A stretch of DNA of 64,000 nucleotides from Ricinus communis. Taxonomy: Eukaryota; Streptophyta; Magnoliopsida; Malpighiales; Euphorbiaceae. Below, in pieces: positions 1 to 13,457 of the stretch. The DNA is taken from contig NC_063257.1 of assembly GCF_019578655.1 (NCBI RefSeq), positions 8,928,001-8,992,000 on the forward strand. The letters are read 5' to 3'. The first letter of the stretch is position 1, and each line of letters starts with the position of its first letter. The position numbers were made by a program, and so were the translations under genes. A model generated the notes under the pieces. That model ran no database searches. It was not told the DNA's origin and saw only the letters and a list, made by a program, of their open reading frames with translations.

Positions 1-288
1 CTTCTTCAAGCTACTCTTAAGCATAACTCTTCTTACATTGTTATCACCTTCGAGTTCAGTCGTATTATCTTTATCCTTATCAGCAACAAGAGGATCCGGC
101 AAGACATCCTGCTGCTGGGCAGGACCTACCTTGAGAGGCGATGGAGAATCAAGCCCTGCGGAAGCGCGACCAAAGCAAACAAAGGAAGCGCACCCGCGGG
201 AAAGCCGGTTCTTCAAGGAAGCCAGCTGGAGGTCAGGATCTGGTTCGTTTTCCACCAACTGGTACTGATTCCACGGCGCAACTCTCAT
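1..288 (-). CDS. N-terminal part of an unrecognised conserved plant protein (runs off the window)
   Basis: Read on the minus strand, an ATG at 288-286 opens a frame that stays open for 96 codons to base 1. The protein begins MRVAPWNQYQLVENEPDPDL and continues with SLKNRLSRGCASFVCFGR, then an SPSPLKVGP segment and a polar acidic stretch ending SSLKK. There is no signal peptide and no membrane segment. Base composition is much more GC-rich than the flanks, as expected for coding sequence. The opening looks like a conserved plant N-terminus, but I cannot name the family and assign no function. A leader exon with a clean splice donor lies upstream (see next entry), so the start is probably real. 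The rest of the gene lies left of the window. ORFs on the plus strand here are shadows. Confidence 0.7.
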   Translation of the reverse strand, partial: MRVAPWNQYQLVENEPDPDLQLASLKNRLSRGCASFVCFGRASAGLDSPSPLKVGPAQQQDVLPDPLVADKDKDNTTELEGDNNVRRVMLKSSLKK

Positions 289-1800
289 GGGTTTATCTTC
301 GTGCCTCTGACCCAAGAGAAGAAGGGTCAGGCCCTTGCTATACCCAGAAGCTGAAGAAGAGAAAAACCCTCCTCCTTCCACTGCCAATAACATCAGTTCT
401 AATCATCTGGTCATCACAAAATATAGTTTCAATACAGCTCCCCTCCCCTGCCCCCTTTGCAGTCACAAAGACACCACTCACCACCAGGCCTTAAAAAATC
501 CACGTTACACAGTCCGTCAGATAACTAAGAAACTTCGGAAACAGAAAAATAAAATATTAACAAAGGACGATGACAATCTCAAATTTGCAAGGCCACTATC
601 AACCCATTTCTCATTTAATCTGTGAAATTTCTAATTGCCAAAATTTACAAGAGTGCACGCCCGTCATCTATCTCAACAGCAGAATCATTAAATCCCAAAA
701 AACATAAAAGAAAAAGAAAGGTTACAAAAGACAATTGAAGAAAAGAAAGAAAGGAAGAAAGAAAAAGTAGAAAAAGAATTGCACTAATTTCAAGAATTAG
801 CCAGGATACCCAATCCGTTACAGCTAGAAATATCCTTAAAAGTGCAGGTCCACACGAAGTCAAATCAAAAAATGGTCAAAAAAAATCTTGACCAGGAAAG
901 AACAAGTATTTGACAATTTATACCCAAATTTTAACTAACATACGAGATTACTTAAAATGCCCATCAAAACATAATTAATGGACAAAACTGTTTTTAGAAA
1001 AAGGAAAAAGAAAATAAAAAAGGAATTCACAAGATTAAGCACAGGCAGTCAGGTACTAAACGCAACCTCTCATAATTGATTACCTTCAGAATAAACTTAG
1101 AAGAAACTTAACAACAATTATTGGCATAACAATACAGTTTCAGCAACTGATCCTACATGCAATTAACATATACATATTCAAATAAACAGAACAGGAAAAC
1201 AAAAAAAAAAAAAACAAAAAAAGTTTCTTCTCATTTCAAACAAAACAAAATATTTCTCTAAATCATCAACAATTTAGCAACGAAAACATCAATTAAAAGC
1301 CAAACAGAGATTAAAGATCTGTTCTCTTTAAGAAAAAAAAACTAACACACACTTGCTAACATGCATATAGCTTTCTTTCACTTCACATACTTGTGGTTTT
1401 AAAAGTTGTGTTTGGTTAAAGAGAAAAACAAAATCTCCACTTTCTAAAATAAAAATAAGAATTTTTCTCGGGAAAGTAAAGAGAGAAATCATAATCATAA
1501 TACCTGAAAGTGACGCTAGTACTACAGATCTGAGAGATTGATAGATTCTCGGTGTCTAAATCGGCGGCGCCGGCATGTCGGCTCTAATTAATTGGCGATG
1601 AATTGGACATAGATTTAGAAAAAGAAATTTAAAAAAGAATTACTAATAAATTTAAAAAGAATAAACGAAAATCAGAGGGAAAAAAATTAAAAAGATTGGA
1701 CTTGCTTCTGGTTCGAATTATTTAAAAGGACGAAATAGATAGTGACGCTGTGGCGCATGATAGCGAAAGCCCCCTTTCTTATTTTATATATATAATATCA
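289..1800 (-). promoter_or_regulatory. 5' leader, leader intron and promoter of the gene at 1-288
   Basis: On the minus strand a GC-richer leader segment (about 1504-1750) ends in TTTCAG followed by GTATTATG, a good donor with GT at 1503-1502. The AT-rich block from 1503 down to about 350 looks like a leader intron. A plausible acceptor follows a pyrimidine run near 352-340, shortly before the ATG at 288. A TATA-like run (TATATATAAAATA on the minus strand) lies at about 1780-1793, consistent with transcription starting near 1750. The exact acceptor and start site are inferences. Plus-strand ORFs at 335-625 and the minus ORF at 645-863 fall inside this intron and have no coding character. Confidence 0.5.
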
Positions 1801-3769
1801 TTATTTTTATTTTTAATCTTTATTTATTTTTTCTCACTAATCACTTTTCTTGGGAAGTAATTATAAAAAGAGAAAGCTTGCTTTTGTTTGCTTGCCTCCG
1901 CGGCTTCACCTGCTTTTTCTTAAGTCCGCTCTCTTAATTAATTAATTAATTAATTTTAATTGACTAATTTTTAATAATATTAGAAAAATAATTATAATAA
2001 AAAACTAGAAATTTAAAAATTTAATAATAAATTATAAAATTAGAATATTTAATTATAGATATTTAATTCTAAAAGAAAATTTAATTCAAAAATTAAATAA
2101 TTATAAAATGGATATAAAAGAATTTCCCATCATTTACATTTACATTTTTTTACATTTCATTTTTAATTAAAAAATAAGTACTTTTTAAAATTATCTTGGA
2201 TGGTTATAGCTTTGCATCTCTTTTTATTATTACTTTATTAAAATAATATAAATAAAATAAATTTCAGTGTACTCTTCCTTAATTTTTTTTATGATTTTAT
2301 GACAACATTAAATAGTTTTTCTTATAATTATCTATTAATTATTTAATTTAGGGTCAGTTTAAACAGTTGGTAAGAAAAATATTATTCTAAAATAATTTTT
2401 ATCTTAAATTATTAAGATTTCTAAAGTAAATTTGTTGATATGTCTAAATCGTAATAGTTATTTCAAATTAATAGATAACTAGTCGTTTATTCTTACGTTG
2501 TATAATCATTATTATTATTATTATTTTAGTTATAAAATTAAATTTATAGATATAATTTAATAAATTTTTAATATTTAATATTAATTTATAATATTTTAAA
2601 AATAACAGCAAATTTATTATTTTTAAATATTTTTAATTTTTCAAAATTTTATTAATAAAATAATGTAAAATTATTTTTAAAATATTTATTTATTAATTTT
2701 AATATTTTTATATAAATTATCAATTTTTAATTATATAATTAAGAATTAATTTATTAGTGAATATAATATTTAAAAATATTATTTTCTTTAAAGAATCATT
2801 ATCTAATTGAAAAATAAATTTACTAGTTGATAATATTAAAATATAATTAATACGATATTTTTTAAAATAATTATTATCTAATTAGAATCATTATTTGTTG
2901 AAAAAATTAATTTATTATTAGTATGTTATTATTAATATATTTCTAAGTGTTTAATTAGGAATATAATTTATTAATTAATAAATTTAAAAAAAAATTATAA
3001 AATTACACATAAATTTGAATTACATGTGTCAAAAATAATATAATATATTAAAATAAAAATTTATATGTTAAAAATTAAACACACGTGTTAAAAAGAATCT
3101 AGATTCAGAAATTAATATATATATATTATAAAATAAAATTAGCTGAATTAGGAAGATTATTTTACTTGACTTCTAATGAAATCATGTGTTTTAACAAAAA
3201 GAATCATAATATATTGGGAATAATTAAATTGGATATCATTATAATTTTTAAATTATTATGCTTACTGTTTAAGACTTCGCAGAATTCTCATTATTTAAAT
3301 TAGTGGCCCATTTCCTTACAATTAAAAAAAAAAAGTTAAATGGTTCAGAACTAATAGTTAAAGATGTATTTTTAATGTTGGAAGTTTTTGAAATTTAATA
3401 TTGAATTTGTAAGATATTATAAATGGTGCTCATTAAAGTATATTGAATTGGATTAATTAAGATTGAAAAGATTTATTTTCTTTTTCTTCTTCGTCACTAG
3501 TTTTTTCTTTTATTTTTATTACTTTTTTCTTAAAAATAAAAGAATAATTAAAAAAAAAAAAGCAAGATGGTAATAAATAACTATATACACTTATTAATTA
3601 ATAATGAATGTGTTCTTTTTAAAGTAGGAGTGGGTATTAAGGAAAAAATAAGAAAAACTAATTATTGCCCAAAAGACCCTTTTAAATAAATTATTTATCA
3701 AAATATTGGAAAACTTCTCTGCCCTTATACCGTACTCTGGCTTCACAGTTTTCACTCTTTATCCAACAC
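1801..3769. other. AT-rich intergenic DNA, no gene seen
   Basis: Very AT-rich sequence with a short (TTAA)n run at about 1935-1955. It has no open frame with coding character, no splice-like structure and no RNA gene that I recognise. Confidence 0.6.
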
Positions 3770-5275
3770 TAAGGATAAATTACACAGACATCCCTCAAGT
3801 TTGGATTCTATATCACAACCATTCTTAAATTTTAATTTGTATCACTAAATTCTTTTATTTTTAATTGAGATATCACTAAACCCCCTACCATCTATCTTTG
3901 TATATATGATAGATGGAAAATTAATGTGTCGTGATTGTAACTAAGAAAATACAACTCAAATTAAACTTCACACCTTAACTCTTTCTCCTTTCCTTCTACA
4001 ATTACTACCACCGGAACCAACAACATAACTCCAATATCACCGTCCAACAACCACCTCTTAAAACAATGGCCATCAAATGAGACAAAGCTTTTAATATTAA
4101 AAAAAATATAGTAACAAACTAAAAATCCAAAGCTAATAGTTATATACAACAGTATTGATATTGCTATTGATTTTTAACATCAAATCTCAAAAGAACATAA
4201 AAAAAATTCAATTACTAATAATAATATTAAAAGACAAAGAATAGATAGACCTTAATGCCTCATTCATTTTTATAATTTTCTTCTTCTTTATAAAATTCAA
4301 TTCAGCCATGCACCTTTTCTCTTTCTCGCACGGACTCTCTCTCTCATAATAAATATCTTCCTCCACTTGAAATAACTTCTCCTCTATAATCGTATAACAA
4401 ATTGATGCTCCTATTTCTACTCTTTGGATGTCTTTAAACGCTTCGACAATCCTAAAGCTCTGAATCTATACAAAGTCTATCGCCTTCATATCAAGACAAT
4501 TTGATAGCAACTCGTCTAATTGGTCACTATCCATATCATGTTTCTCTTTGCAATTTTCATAAACTTCAAAACCTAAATTCAGTTCCACCTAATCAGTTAT
4601 AGAGTCTTGCTACGAGTTTTTCTCTAGGTTCAAGAGATTGAAAATGCAGCTTTTTTTGCCTAATGACTTAACATATTTTTTTATATTGAAGGTTGTTTTG
4701 GTTCCAAAAATTCATTTTTAGTGAAATAAATCCATACCCAGATCTTAAAATATGATTTTGTTAATGACCCTTTTGTTTGTAATGGTCTTGTAGTTGTTTA
4801 TCCTAAGAGTGTTAAAGATTTGGTATGTGCACGTTCATTGTTTGACGAGATGTTTAACAAAAGCTTGGTTTGTTGTTGGACTTCTTTAATTTTTGGTTTT
4901 GCTCGGTTAGGTTATTTTAATAAAGTTTGATTCTTTGATTAGATAGAAGAAATTTGAAGGAGAATAAGAAGTTCCATACTTTCACTAAATTTGTTGTCGG
5001 GGATTGTGTTTTTTTTTTTATTTTTTTTTTTAATATATTTTAAAAAGAAGAATAGAGGACTTGTTGTGTACATGAGTAGATGAGTGATGTATTGAAAATA
5101 ATATAAATAAGTATGCCACACATCCAGTTTTGTCTCTCTTTTAATTGGAAACTGATAGTAAGAAGTTTAATGATATCCTAATTAAATTTTAGGAGGTTTT
5201 TAATACAAATTGAAATTTAAAGCTATCCATGATATATACGGCAAATTTGAAGGATTATTAATGTAATTTATCCTA
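3770..5275. mobile_element. Non-autonomous DNA transposon with ~110-bp terminal inverted repeats (MULE-like)
   Basis: The left end reads AGGATAAATTACACAGACAT from about 3771. The right end, read in reverse complement from 5275, begins TAGGATAAATTACATTAATA. The similarity continues about 110 bp inward on both sides; both arms contain TTTAATTTGTAT followed by a GATATCA(C/T)TAAAC block. The interior (about 1.3 kb) has no transposase frame; the ORFs at 3961-4149 and 4939-5121 are short and featureless. Long AT-rich TIRs without coding capacity suggest a Mutator-like non-autonomous element, but no clean 9-bp target duplication is visible, so the superfamily is an inference. Confidence 0.65.
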
Positions 5276-7240
5276 AAAATTAGTATGAAAATACCCACCA
5301 ATGAGAGATGGTCATAATAAGATTAACAAGTCATTTTATGATGTAAATGAAGGCAAAGAAAGGCTTTGCCACTAGAATTGACTTAATATCAAAATGTGTT
5401 TAACACCTCAACATAAATTCAAAAGATATTCCATTATTCCGATGATTATTTTTTGGACAAAAAAAAACTTGCCCGAAATATCTCACACATAAATTCAAGC
5501 CTCCTTTCTTTCCTCTTTTCATTATCTAAACAATTCCTCACTAAATTACACCTTTTTTTTAGTGTTTCTTGGCTACAAATTAATTCAAGTTATATATACA
5601 TTTATAGTAAAGATTATCAAACTAAAAATAGAGAAGAAATAGTATCAAATCAAAAGTTTCAAATTTAAAATGTTCAGTTAAATTATATATTAACTTTTTT
5701 GATTATTTATGACTTTTATATATTTAATTTAATATTAAATTTTTATTTCAGTTTTATCTTTATATTAAAATAGGTGTAATAAATTTTACAGTATTTATAG
5801 AAAGTAATTTAGTTTAATTTAATTATCTTTTTCAATTAAATCTAGTATATGCTTTTATTTTACTTTACAATAAGTAATTTAGTTTAATTTAATTAATTTT
5901 TTTATAATTAACTCTATTAATCTTTTTAAAATTTAATTAAATTATTAAAAAATTATTATTATTATGAAATTGAAGGAATAGCATTTAACTCAAGCTAATA
6001 GCACCGCTTTTTATCCTGATTTGTTAAATAAATTTCTTATTAACTTTAGTATAAAATATAAAATGTTAAAATAATAAGCATGCTATTACATTTATTTCAG
6101 TTTACGGCTATTATTACTGGTTATTTTTGCATTAGAAATTAGAAATTTTGATAATGGAAAAATAAATAATTAAATTATTTATGCTATATTATCAATAATG
6201 AGCTAAATAGAACAAATAGAAAAATATCAGCATAATAATAATAATAATAATAATAAGCATTGAGAGCAGGAGAAGAGGACGGGCAATGGACAGGACCCCA
6301 CCCCTCCCAATCATTCAGTGACGACAGGACCATTTATGGCATGGCTGGGCTACAAGTAGCCACAGGGATAGCTCATCCATTATTTCTTCGCCATTTTTTA
6401 TTTTTCTTTTTTCAAAATAATTATTTAATCTCTTAATAAAAGAATTTATATTTTTATAATATTTTAATATTTTAAAAGTTAAATTTGAATCATTTATATT
6501 TAAATATTAATATTACAGTTGTAGCTTTTTAAATTAGTATTTTCTTACTTTTAATTTCACCATCATTTGATTTTTACTATTTTTAGCTTTTATTTTATTT
6601 TCTCAATAAAATTCTAAATGAATTTATAATTTGATTTTGTTTCTAAATTTTAATCAATTTTAATAAATTTTGATTTTCTAATAATATTAAAGGATTCCAA
6701 TTTATACTATCTATTAACAAATTGATTTAGTGACGATTGATTTTTATTTAAAATTTGATAATAATTATTAGTGATATTAATATATTTATAAGCAAAATGG
6801 CTAACGATATGAATTTTGCTTATTAATATGTTATGAAACTCTTGTATAGGAAAATTAGCTAAGTTATAAGGCATTGGATTAGACATTTTATTCACATATA
6901 ATGTCTATTTTTAACTTAAAAACATAATAGTCCAATGGAGTTAACAAATAAAAATATTAAAAATATAAAGGTAGTATAATTTAATACAATTCAATGTTAA
7001 AATAATTAACCATTTCAATTTTGGTGACTGTTCTTTGAGAAAACATGTACAGTTTATCTTTAATTTAGTCTACCAATAAAGATATAGAAACTACGGAAAA
7101 AAATTAATTTTTATTTATAATATATATATACTATATTCTAAAATTGAATGATTAATACATATATTTAATAATTTAAAATAATAAATATATGTCAATCATC
7201 TATTAGTTTATTATATATATGAGAAGATACATATAAATCA
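5276..7240. other. AT-rich intergenic DNA with an (AAT)n run and one GC-richer island
   Basis: An (AAT)n microsatellite occupies 6232-6256. Directly after it, about 6257-6390 is clearly more GC-rich than everything around it, including a CCCCACCCC run and ATGGCATGGCTGGGCTAC. I see no open frame or RNA in it. The rest is AT-rich without structure. Confidence 0.5.
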
Positions 7241-7540
7241 GTAGACTTGTTTACGAGCTTAGGTACTTAACCGGCCAGTTCAAACTCGTATAGAAATTTT
7301 TTAATTTGGAGGTATATTTTTATCTTTAGATCCATGCAGTTCCAACCTAAAAATCTAGAATTATTTTTTTAAATAGGCATTAAAATATTATTCTTTTTTC
7401 TAGAACCGCTCAACATATTTAACCCGAACCGAAAAATATAAAGTAAAGATTTTTATATTTTACGACAGACTGATTTAGTCAGAGTGCTAAGTTTAAAAAG
7501 TTCAAATCCGATTAAATTCGGCTGGGCTGAAACTTTAAAT
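7241..7540. repeat. Degenerate relative of the hAT-type MITE at 44539-45138
   Basis: The segment starts TAGACTTGTTTACGAG and soon shows a CCGGCC block. The MITE at 44539 starts TAGACTTGTTCATTGG and soon shows CCGGTCC. A second GC-richer patch with CGGCTGGGCTG near 7521 could be the decayed far end. Right-hand terminal repeat and target duplication are not clear. Confidence 0.3.
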
Positions 7541-10500
7541 ATGTATAAGAAATTGTTCTAGAAAAACATATACCCGCGATGCATTGGCGGCGGAGGGTTG
7601 AAACCCAAGCACCCCTAGAAATTCCACAGCATGAGAGGGAGTTACAGTAGTAAAAGCCAACTCTCAAGAATCTTATTCTGTATGGGGAAAGTAAGGCCTT
7701 TTAGAATCTGAGCAATTCTGAACCAAAAGCTAAAAAAATGTGATTATACAATGCAGACTATATAAAACACAGTTAAAAGCTTGGACAAGGTGACTTATGC
7801 TTCACCAACTATTGACAGGAATAGGGTTTGTTTGGTTGTATGTTTGTTGCAATTATTTTGTTAGAAGTGTGTTGGGTTTTGCTTTTTTCTCCTTTTTGGG
7901 GGGCAAGGGGAGTTTTGTCATTAGAATTGGGCATGTCTTTTGTCTTTTGTCTTCTTCTTCTTCTTCTCTTTTACTGCTTGGGAAATTTAACATGCACACT
8001 GTAGGGTATTGATTTTAGTGTCTTTTTGCCCTTTACATAAATAAGTCCTTTGTAAAGTTAGTTTCTTTTTCAAACTTGCCCCTGTGTTGTTGGATAGACT
8101 TCAACTATATTTTGTAACTAAATACTTTTTGATTGAGCCACTTCCATATATATATACACAGAAAATGAGCTGAAATATTTTATTTTTACGATTTAAATTT
8201 TTGATTTTATGATCTAAGATTTAAAATAGTTTATTTATACGTTTTTTTAATTGCATTGTGATATCTTTTCGATATTTTAGTAGTATTAATTTGATATTTT
8301 TTTATATTATTTTTTTAATAAAATTATAACAATATCATCTTTATCATTCATCCCTATCTATTTTTTTATTGTCATAAGAATTTAGCTAGATGCTATAAAC
8401 ATAATACTACTACTTCTTGGCGTACTAAAATGATTGTTTTTAGTTTTAGTTTTATTTTAATTATATCTTTATGTATTTTCAGCTGCATTTTAGTATTTTT
8501 TTAATATATTATAGTATATTTTCTGAAATACACAATTTTATGTCCTTAAAATATATAATTTTATGTCATTAAAACACACTAATTACTATAAAAAATTAAT
8601 ATTATTTATTCATGAATACCAATATAAAAGTATAAAATAAAAATAAAAAGGCTATCTTATTTAATTGGTTTCACAATTATGCAAATTAAATGATAATTTT
8701 TTAGTATTCTTTATGTACATAGTATATTTTTTATGATAATATTTTTAGAAAGAGTATAAATAAAAAATATAAATAAATTTTGAAAAAAATTGTAAAATAA
8801 AATGTTTTAAAAAAACATGTCTAATGAATTTTTTTTAATTCATGCAACGGCCAAATTATGTTTTATATAATAGATTAATCATCTTTTTACATTTATATTA
8901 AACATAAAAATTCAAATAATTCAGAGAAAATTACTTAAATTTAAAATCTTTTACTCTCAAAATTAAATACTTGACGCGGATAGAGCCACTTTTTTTTTTT
9001 ATAATTCAAATTGTCTTAGTAATTTCTTTTTAAAACAATTAAAGCTGAAACTTCATTTATCAAACACGTGTACAAATGTAAAGAAAACCCACATTATTGA
9101 CTCTTATTAATTAACAACATAAATTAGAGAATTTAAAATTAATAAAAAGGAAAAGAAGAAAGAAAAGTCACAAATATTATATTAATATGGACCCAAAATC
9201 TCCATCTTGACTTATCAATTGAAGGAATTTGGTAGAAATGCAAGTTAAATTCTTCATCTGCTTTCCAATAAAGATTGAAAAATAAAATCATATACTTTTT
9301 CTTTAACAGTAAATCATACTATTTTAATAATTGAGTATTCCAATTTGTTTTATTTGCTCTTTTATTTTTTTAAAAAATAATTCTCCTTCTCTAACAAGTA
9401 TAAAGCTAAAATTTATTAATTATTAATTATTTAGCATAAAAAAGAATTTAATTTTTTAAAATTTTTTATTAGTAGAAATTTAATTTTTTAAATCTTACTG
9501 TATAAGAATAGACTTTAAATTTTATATAAACATTCAGAGTAACAATTTCAAATTGTAGAAATATATTTTAATATGTTCTCGAACTCATCAAAATATTAAT
9601 TCTAATACGTAAATAACGCTCAGATGCTAATTTTTAAAAAGGAACATAATAAAAAGACATATATAGTTACAAATTTAATATTAAATCTGCTAAATTCTAT
9701 GAATTTTATAGTAAGAAATTTAAATATCATCGTGGACTCTGCAAAGAGAATTAAATACTCCATAAAAGATTCAGGAAATCCTAATATTTAATAAGAAAAA
9801 ATAAACAAATCTAAAAGGTTTATATTTATTGGATAAAAAAGAGTAACATAAAAATAGAAAGGGAAGGGATTTAGATCAGCAGTGGACCAAAAATGGGTTT
9901 GTTTTAATTTGGTCCAATTGAGTACTTGTAATTAATTAATTGTAATTATACTTTTAAGAGCTTATTAGTTAAGTAATCATAATTAATTTAAAAAATTAAA
10001 TTGAAATGTTTAACAGCTAGACTGTCAGTAATTAAGTATAACTACTTGCTGGGTTGTCCTTTTTTCTTCTTTTACTCTATAATGCACCTTTGACTCACTT
10101 TTAAAAAAGAATTATTATTTTTTTCTCAAACAAAGTGAACAATTACTGAAACTTTTATATCCTGTGCCTAGTTTTTTAACAAAATGCAAAAGGAGAAAAA
10201 GAAAAAAAGGCCTGAATTTTATGTCTGTTGCCTGGTTTGCAAGTTATGTTAAATGAATATGAGATCAAATAACAAAAATTTGATGGTTTCAAAAAGAAAA
10301 TTGATGGAAAATAAAGGATACAATAATTGATATTTTTTTATTTTGGAAATACTTGAATTCAAACCCTCTAGTCTATACAATTTCTGAGGTGAAATAATTA
10401 TGTTTAATGAAAATATAGAAAATAGAATAAGGGATTTTCATCATATAGCACCCACTTATTGACCTTTAAAAAAAAAAGAAGAGAATTACAGCAATTTCAT

Positions 10501-12640
10501 GAATAAAAGAGGAGAAAAAGGAATTAGAAAAAGAAAAAAAGGAATATTAGAAATTGTCATTCCAAAAGTTTGATGTCTCAGTGAAATCCTCTCAAGATCT
10601 TTTGTTCCAAGGACTTGTAGCTTTAATGTCAAATATATGATAATATGGACATAAAAACTCTTTAACTTTATTAGGCTGCTAAAATGATGATATGAGTATT
10701 CCTTTTCTACAAATTAAATTAAGGTGTCTTCATGCATCCTCTCTTAAACCCTATACTTCTTCTTTCTTTGTCCTCAATCATGTGAAAATTTGTTCAACAT
10801 TAAATAATATTCAATGTGGGTTACAAGGGAAAGGTCATTGTCCCTTCTATCTTTGGGCCATACAAATGATGCAATCATCAAGTATGAGGATACCAAATCC
10901 AAACTTGAATGAGAAATAGTTCCACTTTTGCTATCAAAAGTAAGGAGACAAAGTGATTGCTTTGCACATTCAATTACTAAAGCACCTCTTTTAGCTTCCC
11001 CTTTTCTTCCTTTACTCCTTTTCTTTCTATAATTGACTCTCACATGTGTAAATGAGTTGGAGGATACATTGACAACAATAAAAAGCATTACTAGTCTTTT
11101 TTTTTCTTCTTTCTTTTTCTATGTCATGGTTAAAATCTTAAGTAATAAGAAATAGTGATCCATTAGGAAGTCATCTAATTGATATTATTAGTCATTAATT
11201 AAAGAAGTTTTAAATTTTGATTCTTTTTCAGCCACCATCCACTAACATTAGTGAGATTTTATCGTTTTATCATAATATATTTATAATTACTCCTATTGTG
11301 TAGCTGGAATTTATCGTCTTCAAAGTAAGATATTTATAAAGAAAATACTGTTAATTTTTAAGATCTTAATTGCCATTATACACATAAGAAATGAGCTAAT
11401 AACCATTTTTTAAGCATTGAATCACTTGCATATAAGTGTCATTCTTTGACATTGTATTGAGATCCTGTGGTTAAAGATGAGCGCCTAAAGTGAAAAAAAG
11501 AAAAATGATGAACTTTACTTGAGACTAGTGTCTGTCACCTATGCTCTCATTGACATAATTGCAAACCCTAAATTTATAACATTAAGCATGACCTTAAAAA
11601 ATATGCCTCTTTTTAGTGCCACCTATAATACATGCAATACTGTTATTTAAACCCAATTAATGTGTTGGATCAATCATTTGGAGTTGTCAATTAAAAAGTA
11701 TTGCATGGCACTTTGATGTTTATCCATACAAATATACTTTGATCAAGTTTGAGTCACTTAAAGTGATATGCATATGTGCTTTGGCCAAAAGGGAATTGGT
11801 GGGGTTTTACAAGGCAACATTGCCTTTATCAAGTGGATAGGAGCCTAGCTAGGAAATTATGCATATAAAACTGATAGAAAGGAAGGAGCATCAATCATTT
11901 TCAAAGCCAAATGTCGCATAAGGGAAAAAGAAAAAGACCCAAATATGTTGGGTGAATTTCATTTATGGTCACCGACTCCATATATAAATTTCATTTTGTT
12001 TAGTCATAAGATCACTAGTAAAATATTTTTATTGACATCAATTGAAATTTGATGTCAAACTGTACTGATGAAAATATTAACATTATACAATTAAGGTTAA
12101 AATGCAGTAACTTTTAGAAGATAAATTGACATGGGCGAAGACACAAAGGTTTTCACGATTAATTTATGCAATAAAAAAGTGCAATTGAGAGCCCTCATAG
12201 GGTAACAACTAACAAGGGATTCTAGAGTAATGCTGGTAGGTAAGGGTGCATATTTACTTGTGGTCAAGCCAAACACAAAGAGAGAGTGGCGCATGTGGAG
12301 ATTGGCTTGCTTCGGACCCCACCATCAATGTCTCATATACTAACAATGGTAGATTGGTGCTGATATGTCCATTTCTTAAATTAGCTATCATGCCAGCAAT
12401 CAGAAGGTTCATATCTTTCTTCTTCTGCTACTAGTTGCTTCATGTATTTGTTTGTTCTGGAGCTAATGATTGAAACCCAGCCCGCCCCGCAGCTTAAGCT
12501 AAGGACTTGCCAGCCTATCATGCCATCAACAAATCAAGTAAGCTGGAGGTCGTACTTAATTAGTACTGAAATGGGGAAGGGCCAGACAAGGTGATCTCAT
12601 GAACTCAAAAGATGTATTTTGTTAAACAAGTGGACACCTT
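7541..12640. other. Long AT-rich intergenic stretch, no supported gene
   Basis: About 5 kb of mostly AT-rich DNA. A somewhat GC-richer patch at 7570-8010 holds a 71-codon ORF (7797-8012) with low-complexity serine and leucine runs. Another at 10690-11090 holds overlapping ORFs on both strands (10692-10919 plus, 10774-11088 minus). None shows a recognisable domain, splice pattern or codon-use signal. I looked for common plant miRNA mature sequences by eye and recognised none. Confidence 0.5.
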
Positions 12641-12666
12641 TTTAAGTGTTGAAGGCAGGGAATTGC

Positions 12667-12999
12667 ATGCGAGTTCATGGGTTTAATGAGGAATTATCAC
12701 AAACCTACCTTATTCCTTGCTCCTTTGAGGAATGGATCCTTCCAGAATGCCAGACCCTCCCTACTAATCTGTTTTCATCTCCCCTTCCCTTCCCCTTTTA
12801 CATTGCAAGGACTAAGGAGGCGGTTACCACTACAAAGAACAATCTACCTGTCCCGCCAAAACCCACCTCTCCTTCGGTTATCTACACTCGAGAGAGTCCA
12901 GCCTTAAAAACTCTCAGAGAAATTGCTCGCCGTATCTCTCCGTCAAACTATTTATGTCATAGCAAACAATATAGAATTCTTCAAGATTTCATTAACTGA
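12667..12999 (+). CDS. Doubtful small ORF, not recognised
   Basis: From the first ATG (12667) an open frame of 110 codons runs to a stop at 12999. It has a proline-rich middle (VPPKPTSPSVIYTRESP) and a basic C-terminal part (TLREIARRISPSNYLCHSKQ). The region is more GC-rich than its surroundings, which is the main reason to list it. No family is recognised, and an overlapping +1 frame ORF (12677-12907) is equally open. It could be part of an untranslated transcript. It lies tail to tail with the gene at 13458-18301. Confidence 0.15.
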   Translation: MRVHGFNEELSQTYLIPCSFEEWILPECQTLPTNLFSSPLPFPFYIARTKEAVTTTKNNLPVPPKPTSPSVIYTRESPALKTLREIARRISPSNYLCHSKQYRILQDFIN

Positions 13000-13457
13000 A
13001 AGCAAAGTTACTAACTAGTCTGTTAAGTGCCCTTATAGAGCAGATGAACAATGAATTTACAGAGGTATATTATCCTCAACAGATACATTGTAAACAAAAA
13101 GAAAACCTGACAAGAGAATAAAAGATAAATTGCAACAAGTATTACCATTTCATAAGTAGCAATGTCAATTTGACGAAAAGCTTTACATGACATCATAGTC
13201 GCAACTTAAGCATTCAAAAGACAATAAAAGACAAGACTAATAGGTTATGGTGCTCATCATGTGCCATTTTGCCCCAAAAGAACTGACACGATTAGCTATT
13301 CTCCACACAACTTCACCAAGTCAACAGCATCATGCCATTATTCTTGTACGAAGTAAACATCCACGTGCCAAAATGGCAAGATAATGCAACTGCAACTGCA
13401 ACAGCCCTCCAGTCCTTATAACCATCACATGCCACAAACCTTCTAAAACCTGCTATA

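Noticed and set aside
141..494. Plus-strand ORF of 117 codons
   Set aside because: It is the shadow of the minus-strand coding exon at 1-288 and its leader intron; its C-terminal half has no coding character.
6232..6256. CRISPR-like or other spaced repeat arrays
   Set aside because: Only simple microsatellites were found; no spaced repeats, as expected for a plant nuclear genome.
10774..11088. Minus-strand ORF of 104 codons, with overlapping plus-strand ORF
   Set aside because: No domain, no splice context, AT-rich surroundings; both strands equally open by chance.
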